Positions 45,501 through 55,298 of a stretch of DNA of 64,000 nt are shown here, one piece after another. Made by a program: the position numbers and the translations under genes. The notes under the pieces were generated by a model. The model saw only the letters and a program-made list of their open reading frames with translations, was not told where the DNA came from and made no database searches. The stretch is from Rhodopseudomonas sp. (lineage in GTDB: Bacteria; Pseudomonadota; Alphaproteobacteria; Rhizobiales; Xanthobacteraceae), in assembly GCF_013377015.1 (NCBI RefSeq), contig NZ_JACABA010000004.1:223695-287694 (forward strand), in the 5' to 3' direction. Position 1 is the stretch's first letter; each line of letters starts with the position of its first letter.

Positions 45501-46265
45501 CGGAAGGCAATTGCCGCTGGCGAGTTGGAACTACATTATCAGCCCATTGTCACTCTCGGGAGCCGCCAACTTTGCGGAATGGAAGCCCTCATTCGTTGGC
45601 GTCATCCGACCGAAGGGATGCTGTCTCCCGATCGCTTCATTCAACTCGCGGAAGAAACCGGGCTGATTGTTCCTCTCGGAGAGTTCGTTGTCAGGCAAGC
45701 CTGCAAGGATGCGTCGAATTGGCCGGCCCACATTAGGGTTGCGGTCAACATTTCGCCGACTCACATCAAGCGCCGAAGCTTGCTCGATACCGTTGCTGAT
45801 GCATTGCTGCAGACCGGTCTGGAGGCCGACAGATTTGAAATCGAGGTCACTGAGACAGTGCTGATGCAGCATGACGAAGATGTGCTTTCCGAACTGCATC
45901 AGTTGCGCAGCCTTGGTATCTCAGTCGCCCTTGACGATTTCGGAACTGGCTTCTCCTCCTTGAGCCATCTACGGATGTTTTCATTCGACAAGATAAAGAT
46001 CGATCGCTCCTTTGTTGCTGAGATAACGGAGCGCTCGGATTCGGCGGCGATCGTATGTGCGGTGACTGGGTTGGCTCGCGCGCTTGATATCGTCACGACC
46101 GCTGAAGGAATTGAATCGGAACAACAGTTGCAGCTTCTTCTGTCGGCGGGCTGTACCCAGGGTCAAGGGTTCCTGTTCGGTAAGCCCAAGCCAGTCTGTG
46201 AATTCGCGGCTGAAGATTTCGGAGTTCGGGCGATCGAGATGGCCGGCTGGCGAAAAAGAAACTAG
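42588..46265 (+). CDS. Six-PAS GGDEF-EAL cyclic-di-GMP protein (1225 aa)
   Basis: A soluble 1225-residue protein. Six PAS-type units occupy about residues 38-785: two canonical, then four of the PAS-7 type found in Rhizobiales (repeated phrases such as LAHMSQGLSMFD and GGWVATHEDITDR). The GGDEF domain (about 785-955) has an intact VGGDEF near 868 and the inhibitory RNGD five residues earlier. The EAL domain (about 965-1210) has EALIRW, NISPTH, EVTETV, DDFGTGFSS, EGIE and QGFLFGKP. It probably has both cyclase and phosphodiesterase activity. Base composition is visibly lower in GC than the ABC genes before it and the AsmA gene after it. The DUF2336 gene follows 11 bases downstream. Confidence 0.93.
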   Translation: MSGTEHSEARRHADAAREMSQRALAQMVSLSGSDENSFLVEALNETAIVAVTDVKGRILHANDKFCEISGYSREELIGQDHRILKSGVHPDQLFREMYRVIGNGRVWRGEFCNKAKSGRLYWVDTTIIPRRSMSGKVIGYTSIRIDISQRKQMEEALQRSEALNRSTMMALGEGIVVQDPTGAIVSFNPAAERILGLGGDDISGVTSVSRRWRAIREDGREFPEHEHPAMVTLATGEPQTDVVMGLRKQDDSVAWISINSVAIPGRDGRSVVTSFSDITERLRTKQILTESIAAIPEGFVVYDRDDRLIACNDAYRNIYSASASAIRVGATFEEILTCGLQNGQYPEAGDSVEQRAVWFAQRMVLHAGTASDLIQHLPNGRWVQIRERRTPSGYVVGFRADITEVKRETARLRAVIDNFPGGISLFDADLNLIACNESFRTLLDLPLSLFDRGLPTLEAIFRANAERGEYGPGEIDQQVLERIELAKRHEPHVFQRVRPNGKVLEICGIPVSGGGFISTYVDITDRHAAERLLAESEQRAREQSASLQVTLAHMSQGLSMFDGQDRLIVWNQKFAEIYGLTQELLKQGTPAKAISAHLPSVGFVETDQPNWRRMIAAGHELTARLRGRDGRVIEVIYTPVSGSGWVATHEDITDRVLSQKKLTRQAEELARINMQLDAALANMSQGLCLLDRNGCLVLTNKYFREMYGFSERQMRRGLPVRQLVESYAEKFSTPGFTVSEFVDAIPNQETRVLQLSDGRVIQIRRAPTPDGGWVATHEDITDRERSAQQVSYLAFHDLLTGLANRTVFNKKVEEALADRGDGLNVLLIDLDRFKSVNDCFGHAAGDHLLKLVAGRMSKLVRNGDLVARVGGDEFAILQRPTENQREAAISLSARLVEALAQPYDLNGRRALIGTSIGVAMRADPDESMEGLVHRADLALYEVKSSGRNGYLIYDEALGGRAQERLVLENDLRKAIAAGELELHYQPIVTLGSRQLCGMEALIRWRHPTEGMLSPDRFIQLAEETGLIVPLGEFVVRQACKDASNWPAHIRVAVNISPTHIKRRSLLDTVADALLQTGLEADRFEIEVTETVLMQHDEDVLSELHQLRSLGISVALDDFGTGFSSLSHLRMFSFDKIKIDRSFVAEITERSDSAAIVCAVTGLARALDIVTTAEGIESEQQLQLLLSAGCTQGQGFLFGKPKPVCEFAAEDFGVRAIEMAGWRKRN

Positions 46266-46276
46266 CGGCTAAGCAA

Positions 46277-47377
46277 ATGCATCGGGTGTGGGATATGCAA
46301 ACGCAGACAGCATTGCTCAATGAACTCGAGCAATCGTTTAGAAACGGCGGTATTGCACGCAGAAACTCCATTGTGAGCAAGATTGGCGATCTGTTTGTCG
46401 GAGGAGCGGATGCCTACTCTGAGGAGCAGGTCGAGCTGTTTGGGGAGGTGTTGACCCGTCTCGTCGAGGAGATCGAAATTGGGGCTCGCGCAGAACTGTC
46501 CCGAAGCGTTGCCGGGTTGCGTATCGGCCCGTCGAATTTGCTCCGCAAGCTCGCTATGGATGAAGCTATCGAGGTCGCCGAACCCCTGCTGTTGGGGCGG
46601 GTTGCCCTAGGTGATGACATACTCGTCGAATGCGCGAGATCACGAGGACAAGGACACTTACTTGCCATATCCCGCCGTCCGCACCTTTCGGCATCGGTTA
46701 CCGAGCCGTTGACTGAAAGGGGTGATGACACGGTTCTTCGGAGCGTTGTTGGAAACTCCGGCGCAGTATTTTCGGATTGTGGGTATCAGAATCTGGTCAA
46801 TCGAGCGGAGGGAAATGACGATCTTGCTTTGGCCGTCGGGGCGCGGCCGGAACTGCCACGTCATCATTTTCTCAGGCTGCTCGCGATCGCGTCCAATCTC
46901 GTAAGAACGGAAATTCAAGCGGCGCACCCGGAGCATGCAGGAGCCATCCACGGCGTGGTCCGAGGCGTCACGGAATCGGTGGCGAACCGCACGTTCTTGG
47001 AATCGGACCGCTATCGAGAAGCTGCTTCGGACGTGCGGGATCTTCTCGCCGCAGGCGAACTCGGCGACCTTACGATACTGAAATTCGCTCAGGAGCGGGC
47101 CACCGAACATACGGTTGTTGCTTTGGCTTTGTTGTCCAAACTCGAAATTGCGAAAGTGGAGGGGATGTTTCGTGAGGAACGCTTCGAAGGACTGCTAGTT
47201 CTTGCGCGTGCACTTGGCCTCGGGTGGCCGACGGCGAAGTCATTGCTGAATCTCCAAGCCGGCATTGTCGGTCTCTCCAGGTCCCAGGTCGAGCGTGCGT
47301 TAGCAACTTTCGAGCGGACCGACCGCTCGACCGCCGAGAAGGTGCTGGCAATCAAGAGACGTGGGAAGCCCAATTAG
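46277..47377 (+). CDS. DUF2336 protein
   Basis: A 366-residue helical, HEAT-like protein with DUF2336 features (DLFVGGADAYSEEQVELFGEVLTRLV, LARALGLGWPTAKSLL). DUF2336 proteins are alphaproteobacterial and often neighbour PAS or sensory genes; function unknown. It directly follows the six-PAS protein and shares its lower GC, so they look like one transcription unit. An in-frame ATG at 46295 is a possible start. Its 3' end overlaps the convergent AsmA gene by four bases. Confidence 0.82.
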   Translation: MHRVWDMQTQTALLNELEQSFRNGGIARRNSIVSKIGDLFVGGADAYSEEQVELFGEVLTRLVEEIEIGARAELSRSVAGLRIGPSNLLRKLAMDEAIEVAEPLLLGRVALGDDILVECARSRGQGHLLAISRRPHLSASVTEPLTERGDDTVLRSVVGNSGAVFSDCGYQNLVNRAEGNDDLALAVGARPELPRHHFLRLLAIASNLVRTEIQAAHPEHAGAIHGVVRGVTESVANRTFLESDRYREAASDVRDLLAAGELGDLTILKFAQERATEHTVVALALLSKLEIAKVEGMFREERFEGLLVLARALGLGWPTAKSLLNLQAGIVGLSRSQVERALATFERTDRSTAEKVLAIKRRGKPN

Positions 47378-49341
47378 TTCGATTTCGCCGCGCTTGGTGC
47401 TTCCGGGGCAGGCGGGGTCGTCGGCGTCTCGATCGCGTCGGGCTCGGCCTTCTTCGCCCCGCCGAACCGCTCCAGCACCGAGCGCACGGCGTCACGGGTC
47501 TTGCGGTCCTTGACCGCGTCGAGCAACGGGGCTGCGCCCGGTGAACGCCGGATCAGACTCTCCGGATCGGGGAAGATTAGGGGATCGTCCCATGGCCCCT
47601 GAATCACGAACGGCAGGTCGAAGCCGGGCGCACCCCCGGGGATGGAGGCGAGGCTTGCCAGCCCTCTCAAGTCGTATTCGCGCGCCGGAACCGAGGCGGT
47701 GCCGGTCAGCGAAATCCGCGCCGCGCGGCTCTCGACCCGAATGTCTTCGGCGGTGGCCAGTCCGTCGCTGAACTTCACCGTCATGTTAAGTGTGTCGAAC
47801 GGGGTCTTGCCGCTGCGGAAATTGCCGCCGCCCGACAGCGGCCGCCGCTCCAGCCGCTTCAGCAATTGCTCGACATTGAAGCCCGAGATCGCGCCGTCAT
47901 GCCCGGTCAATGTGGCGGTGCCGTCCAGCGACTGCGCCAGCCCGAACGGGCTGGTGCCCGACGCTTCCAGTGCGATTTTGAGATTGCCGCGCCCAGACAG
48001 GCTTCTGACGCCCGCGAGGTCGGCGGCGCAACTCTCAAGATCGACGTCGGCGAATTGAAACTGCGCCTTAACGTCGGCCACCGTCGCGGACCGCGAGATC
48101 CCCAGCGTGCCTTTGACGATGCCGCCATAGATCTGAGCCTCGCCGACGCTCAGCGCCAGCGTTCCGCCGCGCAGATTAGCGCCCAGTGCGGTACGTCCCA
48201 GCGTCGTGGCGCCGATCGTGATTTTCGCCGCCGACAGTCTCATGTCCAGATCGACCGGGTTGACCACGCCGAGCTCGAACAGCTGCCGGTTCCAATCGTG
48301 GGCGCCGCTGGCGAGCAGGCGGATGGTCGAGACGTAGGGCGTGAAGTCGAGCGCGCCCGCGGCCAGCGTCGCCTGCAAGCCTTGGCGGCCGGCGTTGGCG
48401 GTGTAAGTCATCACCCCCTCGGCCACGTTTTTGTCGAGCTCGATATTGACGTTGCTCAGCGCGATCGACGGCCCGACCACGTTGGCGCGCGCCTTCAGCG
48501 CGAAGCGGCCGAACCCGCCGCTGCCTGGCGGTTCCTGCCCTGCCCAGCGCAGCGCATTGCGCAGCGAAACACTGTCGGCCGATAGTGTGCCTTCTAGCAG
48601 CAGGCTGGCGCGATTGGCGATCGCGCCATCGAACGCGACCTTCATCGGCGCGCCGGCCAACCGCACCTTGAGACCGGAACGGTCGCCCGACAGGGCGGCG
48701 ATGAAATCGTTGACGCTGATGCTGCCGTCGATCCGTTCGCCGCGCCAGTCGAACTGTCCGGTAGCGGCGAAGGTGCGGGAGATTGAGGGCCAGGCCAGCG
48801 AGAGGTCGACGTCCGTGAGATTCTCCGACAGGCCGTTGGCGTCGTCCCGATAGTCCAGGACGCCGTCCTCGATTCGGATTTCCGAGAACGACACCTGATT
48901 GTCGACGCCCGGCTTCATGGTACGCTTCAGGGCTTCGAGGAAAGGGGTCCAGTTGCTGCGGCCGTCGGCATCGCGCAGCACACGAATGTCCGGACGCGAC
49001 AGCATGATGTCGGCGATTTCGAACCGCCGCAGCAACAGCGGCAGCAGGCGCAGATTCGCGGTCAGCTCTTTGACGCTGAGCGCCGCGCTGGTGCCGGCGT
49101 CGCCGTCGTTCTTGAGCCGGACATTGTGGAAGGTGACGTAGCTGCGCGGGAACACCGACACGTCGATCTCGCCGTCGATCATCAGCCGCAGCCCGGTCAC
49201 CGCCCGGATCTGCGCCTCAACCGCCTCGCGCAGCGCGGTGCGGTCGAGCAGGAAGGATAGCGCGATCAGCCCGGCCAGGGCGACGGCGATCAGCGCCGCA
49301 ACCGACATCCCCAAGCGTTTGATTCCTTGGGCCATCGCCAA
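47374..49341 (-). CDS. AsmA-family inner-membrane protein
   Basis: A 655-residue protein with one N-terminal helix (MSVAALIAVALAGLIALSFLL) followed by an AsmA domain (VEAQIRAVTGLRLMIDGEIDVSVFPRSYVTFHNVRL) and a large beta-rich periplasmic region, with the AsmA C-terminal unit LAQSLDGTATLTGHDGAISGFN near residue 490. AsmA relatives are proposed to help move lipids between membranes; the specific cargo here is unknown. MAQ at 49335 is an alternative start. Confidence 0.9.
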   Translation of the reverse strand: MAMAQGIKRLGMSVAALIAVALAGLIALSFLLDRTALREAVEAQIRAVTGLRLMIDGEIDVSVFPRSYVTFHNVRLKNDGDAGTSAALSVKELTANLRLLPLLLRRFEIADIMLSRPDIRVLRDADGRSNWTPFLEALKRTMKPGVDNQVSFSEIRIEDGVLDYRDDANGLSENLTDVDLSLAWPSISRTFAATGQFDWRGERIDGSISVNDFIAALSGDRSGLKVRLAGAPMKVAFDGAIANRASLLLEGTLSADSVSLRNALRWAGQEPPGSGGFGRFALKARANVVGPSIALSNVNIELDKNVAEGVMTYTANAGRQGLQATLAAGALDFTPYVSTIRLLASGAHDWNRQLFELGVVNPVDLDMRLSAAKITIGATTLGRTALGANLRGGTLALSVGEAQIYGGIVKGTLGISRSATVADVKAQFQFADVDLESCAADLAGVRSLSGRGNLKIALEASGTSPFGLAQSLDGTATLTGHDGAISGFNVEQLLKRLERRPLSGGGNFRSGKTPFDTLNMTVKFSDGLATAEDIRVESRAARISLTGTASVPAREYDLRGLASLASIPGGAPGFDLPFVIQGPWDDPLIFPDPESLIRRSPGAAPLLDAVKDRKTRDAVRSVLERFGGAKKAEPDAIETPTTPPAPEAPSAAKSN

Positions 49342-49540
49342 TGATTATCCGGATCGGTTGAGGTTGAAGCAGGGGAGGCGGGCCGCCGGCCCGCCTCAGA
49401 CCCCAACTTGATCGGTTTTCTTGACGCTTTCAAGGCCGGCATGCAGGCGCGTCCTGGGGATGTCGCGATTGACGGGCCAAGAACATTTCGCCTAATAAAC
49501 TGCCCGCCAAGCGCTTTCCCCTCCATCAGGTCCGAGCATC

Positions 49541-50278
49541 ATGAAAAAGGTCTATCCCGACGCCAAATCGGCACTCGACGGCATTCTCCGGGACGGCATG
49601 ATGATCATGTCCGGCGGCTTCGGATTGTGCGGCATCGCCGAGACCTTGTCCGACGCGCTGCGCGAGTCCGGGGTCAAAAACCTGACCGTGGTCTCGAACA
49701 ATGCCGGGGTCGACGGTATCGGACTGAGCCGTCTGCTGGAAACCCGCCAGATCAAGAAGATGATCTCGTCCTATGTCGGCGAGAACAAGCTGTTCGCCCA
49801 GCAGTTTCTGGCCGGCGAACTGGAACTCGAATTCGCGCCGCAGGGCACGCTGGCGGAGCGGATCCGCGCCGGCGGCGCCGGGATCCCGGCGTTCTACACC
49901 AAGACCGGCGTCGGCACGCTGGTCGCCGAGGGCAAGGAAGAGAAGATCTTCGATGGTGAGAAGTACATCATGGAACGCGGCCTGTTCGGCGACCTCGCCA
50001 TCGTCCACGCCTGGAAGGGCGATACCGCCGGCAACCTCGTGTATCGAAAGACCGCGCGCAACTTCAATCCGATGATGGCGACCGCGGCGAAGATCACCGT
50101 CGCCGAGGTCGAGCATCTGGTGCCGGCCGGCGAGATCGATCCCGACCACATTCATACGCCGGGCATTTTCGTCAAGCGCGTCATCGAAGTTGGTAGCTCG
50201 AAGAAACACATCGAGCAGCGCACCACACGCAAGCGCACCGACCCCGCTATACCCGCCGGAACCGGAGAGGAAGTCTGA
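49541..50278 (+). CDS. scoA: 3-oxoacid CoA-transferase subunit A
   Basis: A 245-residue alpha subunit starting [16 protein letters not shown] and carrying the glycine-rich CoA loop [14 protein letters not shown]. With subunit B it moves CoA from succinyl-CoA to acetoacetate or a related 3-oxoacid, linking ketone/polyhydroxybutyrate breakdown to the TCA cycle. The two genes share one base (TGATG). Confidence 0.94.
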   Translation: MKKVYPDAKSALDGILRDGMMIMSGGFGLCGIAETLSDALRESGVKNLTVVSNNAGVDGIGLSRLLETRQIKKMISSYVGENKLFAQQFLAGELELEFAPQGTLAERIRAGGAGIPAFYTKTGVGTLVAEGKEEKIFDGEKYIMERGLFGDLAIVHAWKGDTAGNLVYRKTARNFNPMMATAAKITVAEVEHLVPAGEIDPDHIHTPGIFVKRVIEVGSSKKHIEQRTTRKRTDPAIPAGTGEEV

Positions 50279-50928
50279 TGGCCTGGACCCGCGAACAGAT
50301 GGCGGCGCGCGCCGCCAAGGAATTGCGCGACGGATTCTACGTCAATCTCGGCATCGGGATTCCGACACTGGTGTCGAACTACATCCCCGAGGGCTGCGAC
50401 GTGGTGTTGCAGAGCGAGAACGGCATGCTCGGGATGGGTCCGTTCCCCTACGAGGGCGAGGAAGATCCCGACCTGATCAACGCCGGCAAGCAGACGGTCA
50501 CCGAGCTGCCGTCGACCAGCTACTTCTCCAGCGCCGATTCGTTCGGCATGGTGCGCGGCGGCCATATCGACCTGTCGATTCTGGGCGCGATGCAGGTGGC
50601 GCAGAACGGCGACCTCGCCAACTGGATGATCCCCGGCAAGATGGTCAAGGGCATGGGCGGCGCGATGGATCTGGTCGCCGGCGTCAAGCGCGTCGTCGTG
50701 GTGATGGAGCATTCCGCCAAGGACGGCGCCAAGCTGCTGAAGCAGTGCAACCTGCCACTGACCGGCGAGAAGGTGGTCGACATGGTGGTCACCGACCTCG
50801 CGGTGTTCACCATCGACAAGCACGGCAAGGACGGCATGGCGCTGATCGAGCTCGCCGACGGCGTCACGCTCGACGAGGTCAAGGCCAAGACCGAAGCCGA
50901 GTTCCGGGTGGCGCTGAAGAACAATTGA
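50278..50928 (+). CDS. scoB: 3-oxoacid CoA-transferase subunit B
   Basis: A 216-residue beta subunit with the catalytic glutamate in [14 protein letters not shown] and the [13 protein letters not shown] loop. It has the standard length. Cotranscribed with subunit A. The adipate transferase PcaIJ is a close relative, so the exact 3-oxoacid is a best guess. Confidence 0.94.
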   Translation: MAWTREQMAARAAKELRDGFYVNLGIGIPTLVSNYIPEGCDVVLQSENGMLGMGPFPYEGEEDPDLINAGKQTVTELPSTSYFSSADSFGMVRGGHIDLSILGAMQVAQNGDLANWMIPGKMVKGMGGAMDLVAGVKRVVVVMEHSAKDGAKLLKQCNLPLTGEKVVDMVVTDLAVFTIDKHGKDGMALIELADGVTLDEVKAKTEAEFRVALKNN

Positions 50929-50989
50929 GCGCGTCGTTATATCGGTAAATCGGTCAGGCGCATCGACTTGACTGGACGATACCTGTCGC

Positions 50990-52588
50990 TCAGTTCGCTT
51001 CCTCCAGCGCGCGCCGTAGCCGCCGGATGATTACCGCGCGGGCGCGTTCGTCGGCGGCCGCCGCGATCCGGTCGCTGATATCGAGCATGAGCTTCGACAT
51101 GTCGTTGTGCCAGTCGAGCGCCACCACCGCCTCCGGCGCCAGCCGGCGGCGATGCGCGGGGTCGATCTCCTTCGGTGCCGCGGCCGCGAGCTCGAAAATG
51201 TCGTCGAGCACCGGCTGAAAGATCTTCGCCGCCGGAATCAGCCGCCCGGCAATGCGTTCGCTCAGTCCGGCGATCGCCGTCTCCTCGCCATGCACCAGGA
51301 AGATGCCGCGCTGGATCGGGCGGCGCGCGGCGATCCAGCGCGACAATTCCACGGCGTCGGCATGGCCGGAATAGTCGTCGATCCGCCGGATTCGCGCCGC
51401 CACCTTGATTTCCTCGCCCATGATGCGGACCGCCTTGGCGCCGTCCTCGAGGAATCGGCCGAGCGTGCCGTGGGCCTGGAATCCGACCAGCAGCACGGTG
51501 CCGTTGTTTCGGCACAGCCAGCGCTTGAGGTGGTGGCGGATTCGCCCGGCATCGCACATCCCGCTGGCGGCGATGATGATATGGAAGCCGCTCAGCTTGG
51601 CGATCGATTTGCTCTCGTCGACGGTCTCGGTGAATCGCAGATGCGGCGACGACAGCAGGCGGTCGACGTCGACGCTTGGATCGAGGCTAGCGGCATGCTT
51701 GCGGAACACTTCGGTGGCGCGGATCGCCAGCGGCGAGTCGAGGAAGATCGGCGCGCTCGGAACTTCGCCGCGTTCCATCAGCTCGACCAGATCGACGATC
51801 AGCTCCTGGGTGCGTTCGACGGCGAACGCCGGAATCACCAGCGCACCGCGCGCCGCCGCGGCGTCGCGCACCTCGGAAGCCAAATGCGCACGACGTTCCT
51901 GCGGTGTCGTCGGAGTGCGAGTCCGGTCGCCATAGGTGGATTCCGAAAGCACATAGTCGAAGCCGGCCGGCGCTTCCGGATCGGGCTGCAGCAATTTCGA
52001 GTCGGGACCGATATCGCCGGAGGCGAGCAGGCGTAGCGGAGCGTCGGACGTGCCCTCGCCGGAAAATTCGATCTCGATCGACGCGGAGCCGAGCAGGTGC
52101 CCCGCATTCCAGTAGCGCGCGCGCACCCCGGGGATCACCTCGATCCAGCTCTCGTAGTCGACCGGCCGGAACGCCTGCATGGTGGCGACGGCGTCGGCCT
52201 GGGTGTAGATCGGACTGACTTCGGGACGTCCGCGCGCGATGTTGCGCCGGTTCAGCATCGCGACCTCAGATTCCTGAATGCTGCCGGCGTCCGGCAGCAT
52301 GTAGGAGCACAGGTCGATGGTGCCGCGCGTGGCGAGGATTGGTCCCTCGAAACCTTCGCGCACCAGCTTCGGCAGCAGCCCGCTGTGATCGATATGGGCG
52401 TGGGTCAGCAGCACCGCGTCGATGTCGGCCGGGCGGAACGGGAAGGCGCCGTAGTTGAGCTCCTTCAGCGTCTTCTGGCCCTGGAACAGGCCGCAATCGA
52501 CCAGCAGGCGTCCGGCCTTGGTCTCGAACAGATAGCAGGAACCGGTCACGGTGCGCGCGGCGCCGCAGAATCGGATGGTCACGCTCAT
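50990..52588 (-). CDS. MBL-fold beta-CASP nuclease-like protein
   Basis: A 532-residue metallo-beta-lactamase with the beta-CASP RNA-processing insertion. The zinc motifs are HAHIDHSG, GHLLGSASI, SGDIG and VHGEE, and the beta-CASP motifs are ESTYGDR, SGMCDAGRIRHHL and YSGHAD. Family members are 5' exo- or endo-ribonucleases, or CPSF73-like. Here it is the third gene of an operon with PRPP-synthetase-like and AMP-phosphorylase-like enzymes, each pair overlapping by four bases. That suggests RNA or nucleotide turnover (inference). Confidence 0.9.
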   Translation of the reverse strand: MSVTIRFCGAARTVTGSCYLFETKAGRLLVDCGLFQGQKTLKELNYGAFPFRPADIDAVLLTHAHIDHSGLLPKLVREGFEGPILATRGTIDLCSYMLPDAGSIQESEVAMLNRRNIARGRPEVSPIYTQADAVATMQAFRPVDYESWIEVIPGVRARYWNAGHLLGSASIEIEFSGEGTSDAPLRLLASGDIGPDSKLLQPDPEAPAGFDYVLSESTYGDRTRTPTTPQERRAHLASEVRDAAAARGALVIPAFAVERTQELIVDLVELMERGEVPSAPIFLDSPLAIRATEVFRKHAASLDPSVDVDRLLSSPHLRFTETVDESKSIAKLSGFHIIIAASGMCDAGRIRHHLKRWLCRNNGTVLLVGFQAHGTLGRFLEDGAKAVRIMGEEIKVAARIRRIDDYSGHADAVELSRWIAARRPIQRGIFLVHGEETAIAGLSERIAGRLIPAAKIFQPVLDDIFELAAAAPKEIDPAHRRRLAPEAVVALDWHNDMSKLMLDISDRIAAAADERARAVIIRRLRRALEEAN

Positions 52589-53502
52589 GGATGGGCCTCC
52601 GGAATTGTCGAGCCGAGTTCGCCCTGCAAGGTTGTGGCGAACAGTTCGTCGAGCAGGATGGCGTTGCTGGGATGCGGCACGCTCGATGTCGAGCGGACTG
52701 ACCGAATTCCGGCGAGCTCGAAATCACGCATCATCTCCGCCGGGAACAGCGCGTGGGTGATCACGGTGTCGATCACGGTGGCGCCTGCGGCGGTCAGCGC
52801 GTGAGCGCAGGCGATCAGCGTGCCGCCGGAGGAGACAATGTCGTCGACCAAAATGGTCGGACGGCCTGCCACCACGGCCGGTTCGGGCAGGCTGACCTCC
52901 ACGGAGCGGTCGCCGCGGCGGCGCTTTTGCGCGACCGTATGCGCGACGCCGAGCCGGCCGGCGAGATCGCTGACCCACGGCCGGGACTCGGCGTCGGGAC
53001 CGACAATCACCGTATCTGGAGCCAGCCTTTGCCCGCGCAGCGCGTCGGCGATCGCCGGCATTGCCGACAGATTGCCGGCCTCGATGCCGGGAAACACCGC
53101 GCCGATGTCGGTGGTGCGATGCAGATGCGCGTCGACGGTGACGACGCGATCGACCAGGTCGGAGAGCAGCCGGCCGATCGCCTTCTGACTGATCGCCTCG
53201 CCGTCGTGGAACGCCGTGTCCTGGCGCATGTAGCACAGATACGGCGCCAGCAGCACCAGCCGGGTGCAGCCGGCGCGGCGCAAGGCTTCGGCTGCGAACA
53301 GGATGGTGATGAGTTTGTCGTTGGGCTGGTCGAGCGGGACGTAGAGGATCGTGGTCGATGCGCACGGGCCGACCGTGACTTGAATCTCGCCGTCGGGGAA
53401 GCGGTGCTGTTTGATGGCATGCACCGGGATGCCGAGCCGCGCGCCGAGCCGCGTCGCGTCGCTCGAAGCCTGCGGCAGGCTCTGGATCGCAACCGCGGTC
53501 AT
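52585..53502 (-). CDS. Ribose-phosphate pyrophosphokinase-like protein
   Basis: A 305-residue PRPP-synthetase homologue starting [15 protein letters not shown]. It has the [12 protein letters not shown] region, [15 protein letters not shown] flexible loop, TVDAHLH metal site and PRPP-binding [13 protein letters not shown]. It is slightly short and its N-terminus lacks the usual FxGNAxxxLA opening, so it is a divergent paralogue and may not be the housekeeping Prs. It is translationally coupled to both neighbours (four-base overlaps). Confidence 0.87.
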   Translation of the reverse strand: MTAVAIQSLPQASSDATRLGARLGIPVHAIKQHRFPDGEIQVTVGPCASTTILYVPLDQPNDKLITILFAAEALRRAGCTRLVLLAPYLCYMRQDTAFHDGEAISQKAIGRLLSDLVDRVVTVDAHLHRTTDIGAVFPGIEAGNLSAMPAIADALRGQRLAPDTVIVGPDAESRPWVSDLAGRLGVAHTVAQKRRRGDRSVEVSLPEPAVVAGRPTILVDDIVSSGGTLIACAHALTAAGATVIDTVITHALFPAEMMRDFELAGIRSVRSTSSVPHPSNAILLDELFATTLQGELGSTIPEAHP

Positions 53503-55037
53503 GGCTTCCCGCCGGATTTGTGGTTCTCGATCGCGAAGCCGGAATCGTTCTTGGCGCCGGCGACCGCGAGATCGTATTCCGACCGGTCGTAGGCATGGAT
53601 GCGATACAGCGGCTCGCCCTTGTCGACGCGGTCGCCGATCTTCTTGAACAGATCGATCCCGGCGCCCTTGTCGATCGGCGCGCCGGCGGTGCGCGCCAGC
53701 CGGTTGATGCGCAGGCAATCGATGCTGGCGATGACGCCGTCGTCGGTGGCAAGCACCTCTGCGGTGAGAGTGCCGAGATCGCTGCGACAGATCGATGGTC
53801 CCTGCGCGTCGATGATCTGTTGCATCGTCTTCAGTGCCGCACCGCTGTCGAGCAGCTCTTTCGCCCGCGCATAGCCGGTACCGCCGCGCAGCAGCGGATC
53901 GTATTCCAAAAGATGCGCGGCGAGCCGCAGCGACTTCTCGCGCAGATCGGCGGGCGCGCCGGGCTCGTTGCCGAGCACCGCCATGACGTCGCGGGCTTCC
54001 AGCGCCGGGCCGATGCCGCGGCCGATCGGCTGGCGGCCGTCGGTGTTCACCACCTCGACCGCGATGCCGAAATGATCGCCGACGAATTCGAACAATTTGC
54101 GCAGCCGCATCGCTTCGGCGGCGTTGGCGACCTTGGCGGTCGGGCCGACCGGAAAATCGATCAGCAGATGGGTGGCGCCTGCTGCGAGTTTCTTCGACAT
54201 GATCGAGGCCACCATCTGCTCGGGGGTATCGAGGCTGAGCGGGCGCTCCACCGAGATCAGGATATCGTCGGCCGGCGACAGATTGACGTGGCCGCCCCAG
54301 ATCAGGCAGCCGCCGCAGCTGGTGACGACGTTCTTCATCTGCTCGACGTCGAGATCGACCCGCGCCAGCACTTCCATGGTATCCGCGGTGCCGGCCGGCG
54401 AGGTGATGGCGCGCGACGAAGTCTTGGGAATCATCAAGCCGTGCGCGGCGACGATCGGCACCACGATCATGGTGGTGCGATTGCCCGGAATGCCGCCGAT
54501 GCAGTGCTTGTCGGCCACGATCGGGTTCTTCCATTTCAGCATGGTGCCGGCCTCGGCCATGGCGCGCACCAGCGCCAGCAATTCCTCGGTCGAGGTGAAG
54601 CGCGCCGACGAGATCAGGAACGCCGCGATCTCCATGTCGGAGTAGCGGAAATGCGCCAGGTCGTTGACGATCGCGGTCATTTCGGCGGCGCTCAGCGTGC
54701 GGCCCTGGATCTTGCCGCGCACCGCGTCGAGGCTGTCGGGCGACGCCGCCGGCGTCACCGTCACCAGGCTGCCGACCGGCTCATTGAAGCGCCGGAACGC
54801 CGGCTCCGACAGGCCGAGTTCGCCCGGGCCAATCAGCGAGTCGTCGTCGGTGATCATCAGGGTGGCGAGCAGCACCTTGCCGTTGATCCGCAATTCGACC
54901 CGGCTGAAGCCGCGAAACACCTCGGCGCGCAGCGCGTTGGAATGCCGCGAGATCACCGCGACGTTTTCGCGGCCGGTATCGAGGCTGATCCGTCGGATCG
55001 CCAGCGGCGGACGCGTCAGGTCGGGGAGAGTTATCAA
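53499..55037 (-). CDS. Archaeal-type AMP/thymidine phosphorylase
   Basis: A 512-residue nucleoside/nucleotide phosphorylase of the long type with an N-terminal barrel extension (residues 1-85). The active-site loop is [27 protein letters not shown], with [18 protein letters not shown] after it. Archaeal homologues (AMP phosphorylase) turn AMP into adenine and ribose-1,5-bisphosphate; bacterial ones are often called putative thymidine phosphorylase. The start is a TTG at 55037. It is the first gene of the operon and lies 117 bases from a FixK/FNR-type box. Confidence 0.88.
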   Translation of the reverse strand: MITLPDLTRPPLAIRRISLDTGRENVAVISRHSNALRAEVFRGFSRVELRINGKVLLATLMITDDDSLIGPGELGLSEPAFRRFNEPVGSLVTVTPAASPDSLDAVRGKIQGRTLSAAEMTAIVNDLAHFRYSDMEIAAFLISSARFTSTEELLALVRAMAEAGTMLKWKNPIVADKHCIGGIPGNRTTMIVVPIVAAHGLMIPKTSSRAITSPAGTADTMEVLARVDLDVEQMKNVVTSCGGCLIWGGHVNLSPADDILISVERPLSLDTPEQMVASIMSKKLAAGATHLLIDFPVGPTAKVANAAEAMRLRKLFEFVGDHFGIAVEVVNTDGRQPIGRGIGPALEARDVMAVLGNEPGAPADLREKSLRLAAHLLEYDPLLRGGTGYARAKELLDSGAALKTMQQIIDAQGPSICRSDLGTLTAEVLATDDGVIASIDCLRINRLARTAGAPIDKGAGIDLFKKIGDRVDKGEPLYRIHAYDRSEYDLAVAGAKNDSGFAIENHKSGGKP

Positions 55038-55153
55038 TGGGCCACTCCGGGACGCCGGACGGCGTCGGTCGATTCGCTGGATCGAGGCTGCCGGACACCG
55101 GTCGCGCAGGCAAGCAGGGCTGGCAAGGCTAGGAGTGCGGGCTTCGATACCAA

Positions 55154-55167
55154 TTGATGCACGTCAA
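55154..55167. promoter_or_regulatory. FixK/FNR-type box (TTGAT-N4-GTCAA)
   Basis: TTGATGCACGTCAA is a match to the FixK/FNR consensus TTGAT-N4-ATCAA with one change. It sits between the divergent phosphorylase operon (start 55037) and DUF1858 (start 55299) at similar distance to each. It could serve one or both, most probably through a Crp/Fnr protein such as the one encoded at 55504. Confidence 0.65.
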
Positions 55168-55298
55168 TGTGGCTTGGCACCGCATGGAATGGCGCTCCGG
55201 ACGTCGACTGGATTGGACCGGAAAGCGCCGCAAGCTTGCGGCGCGACAAAGAACGCACTCGCTGCCGCGCCCAAGCTTGGTGCTGAACGGAGCAGATT

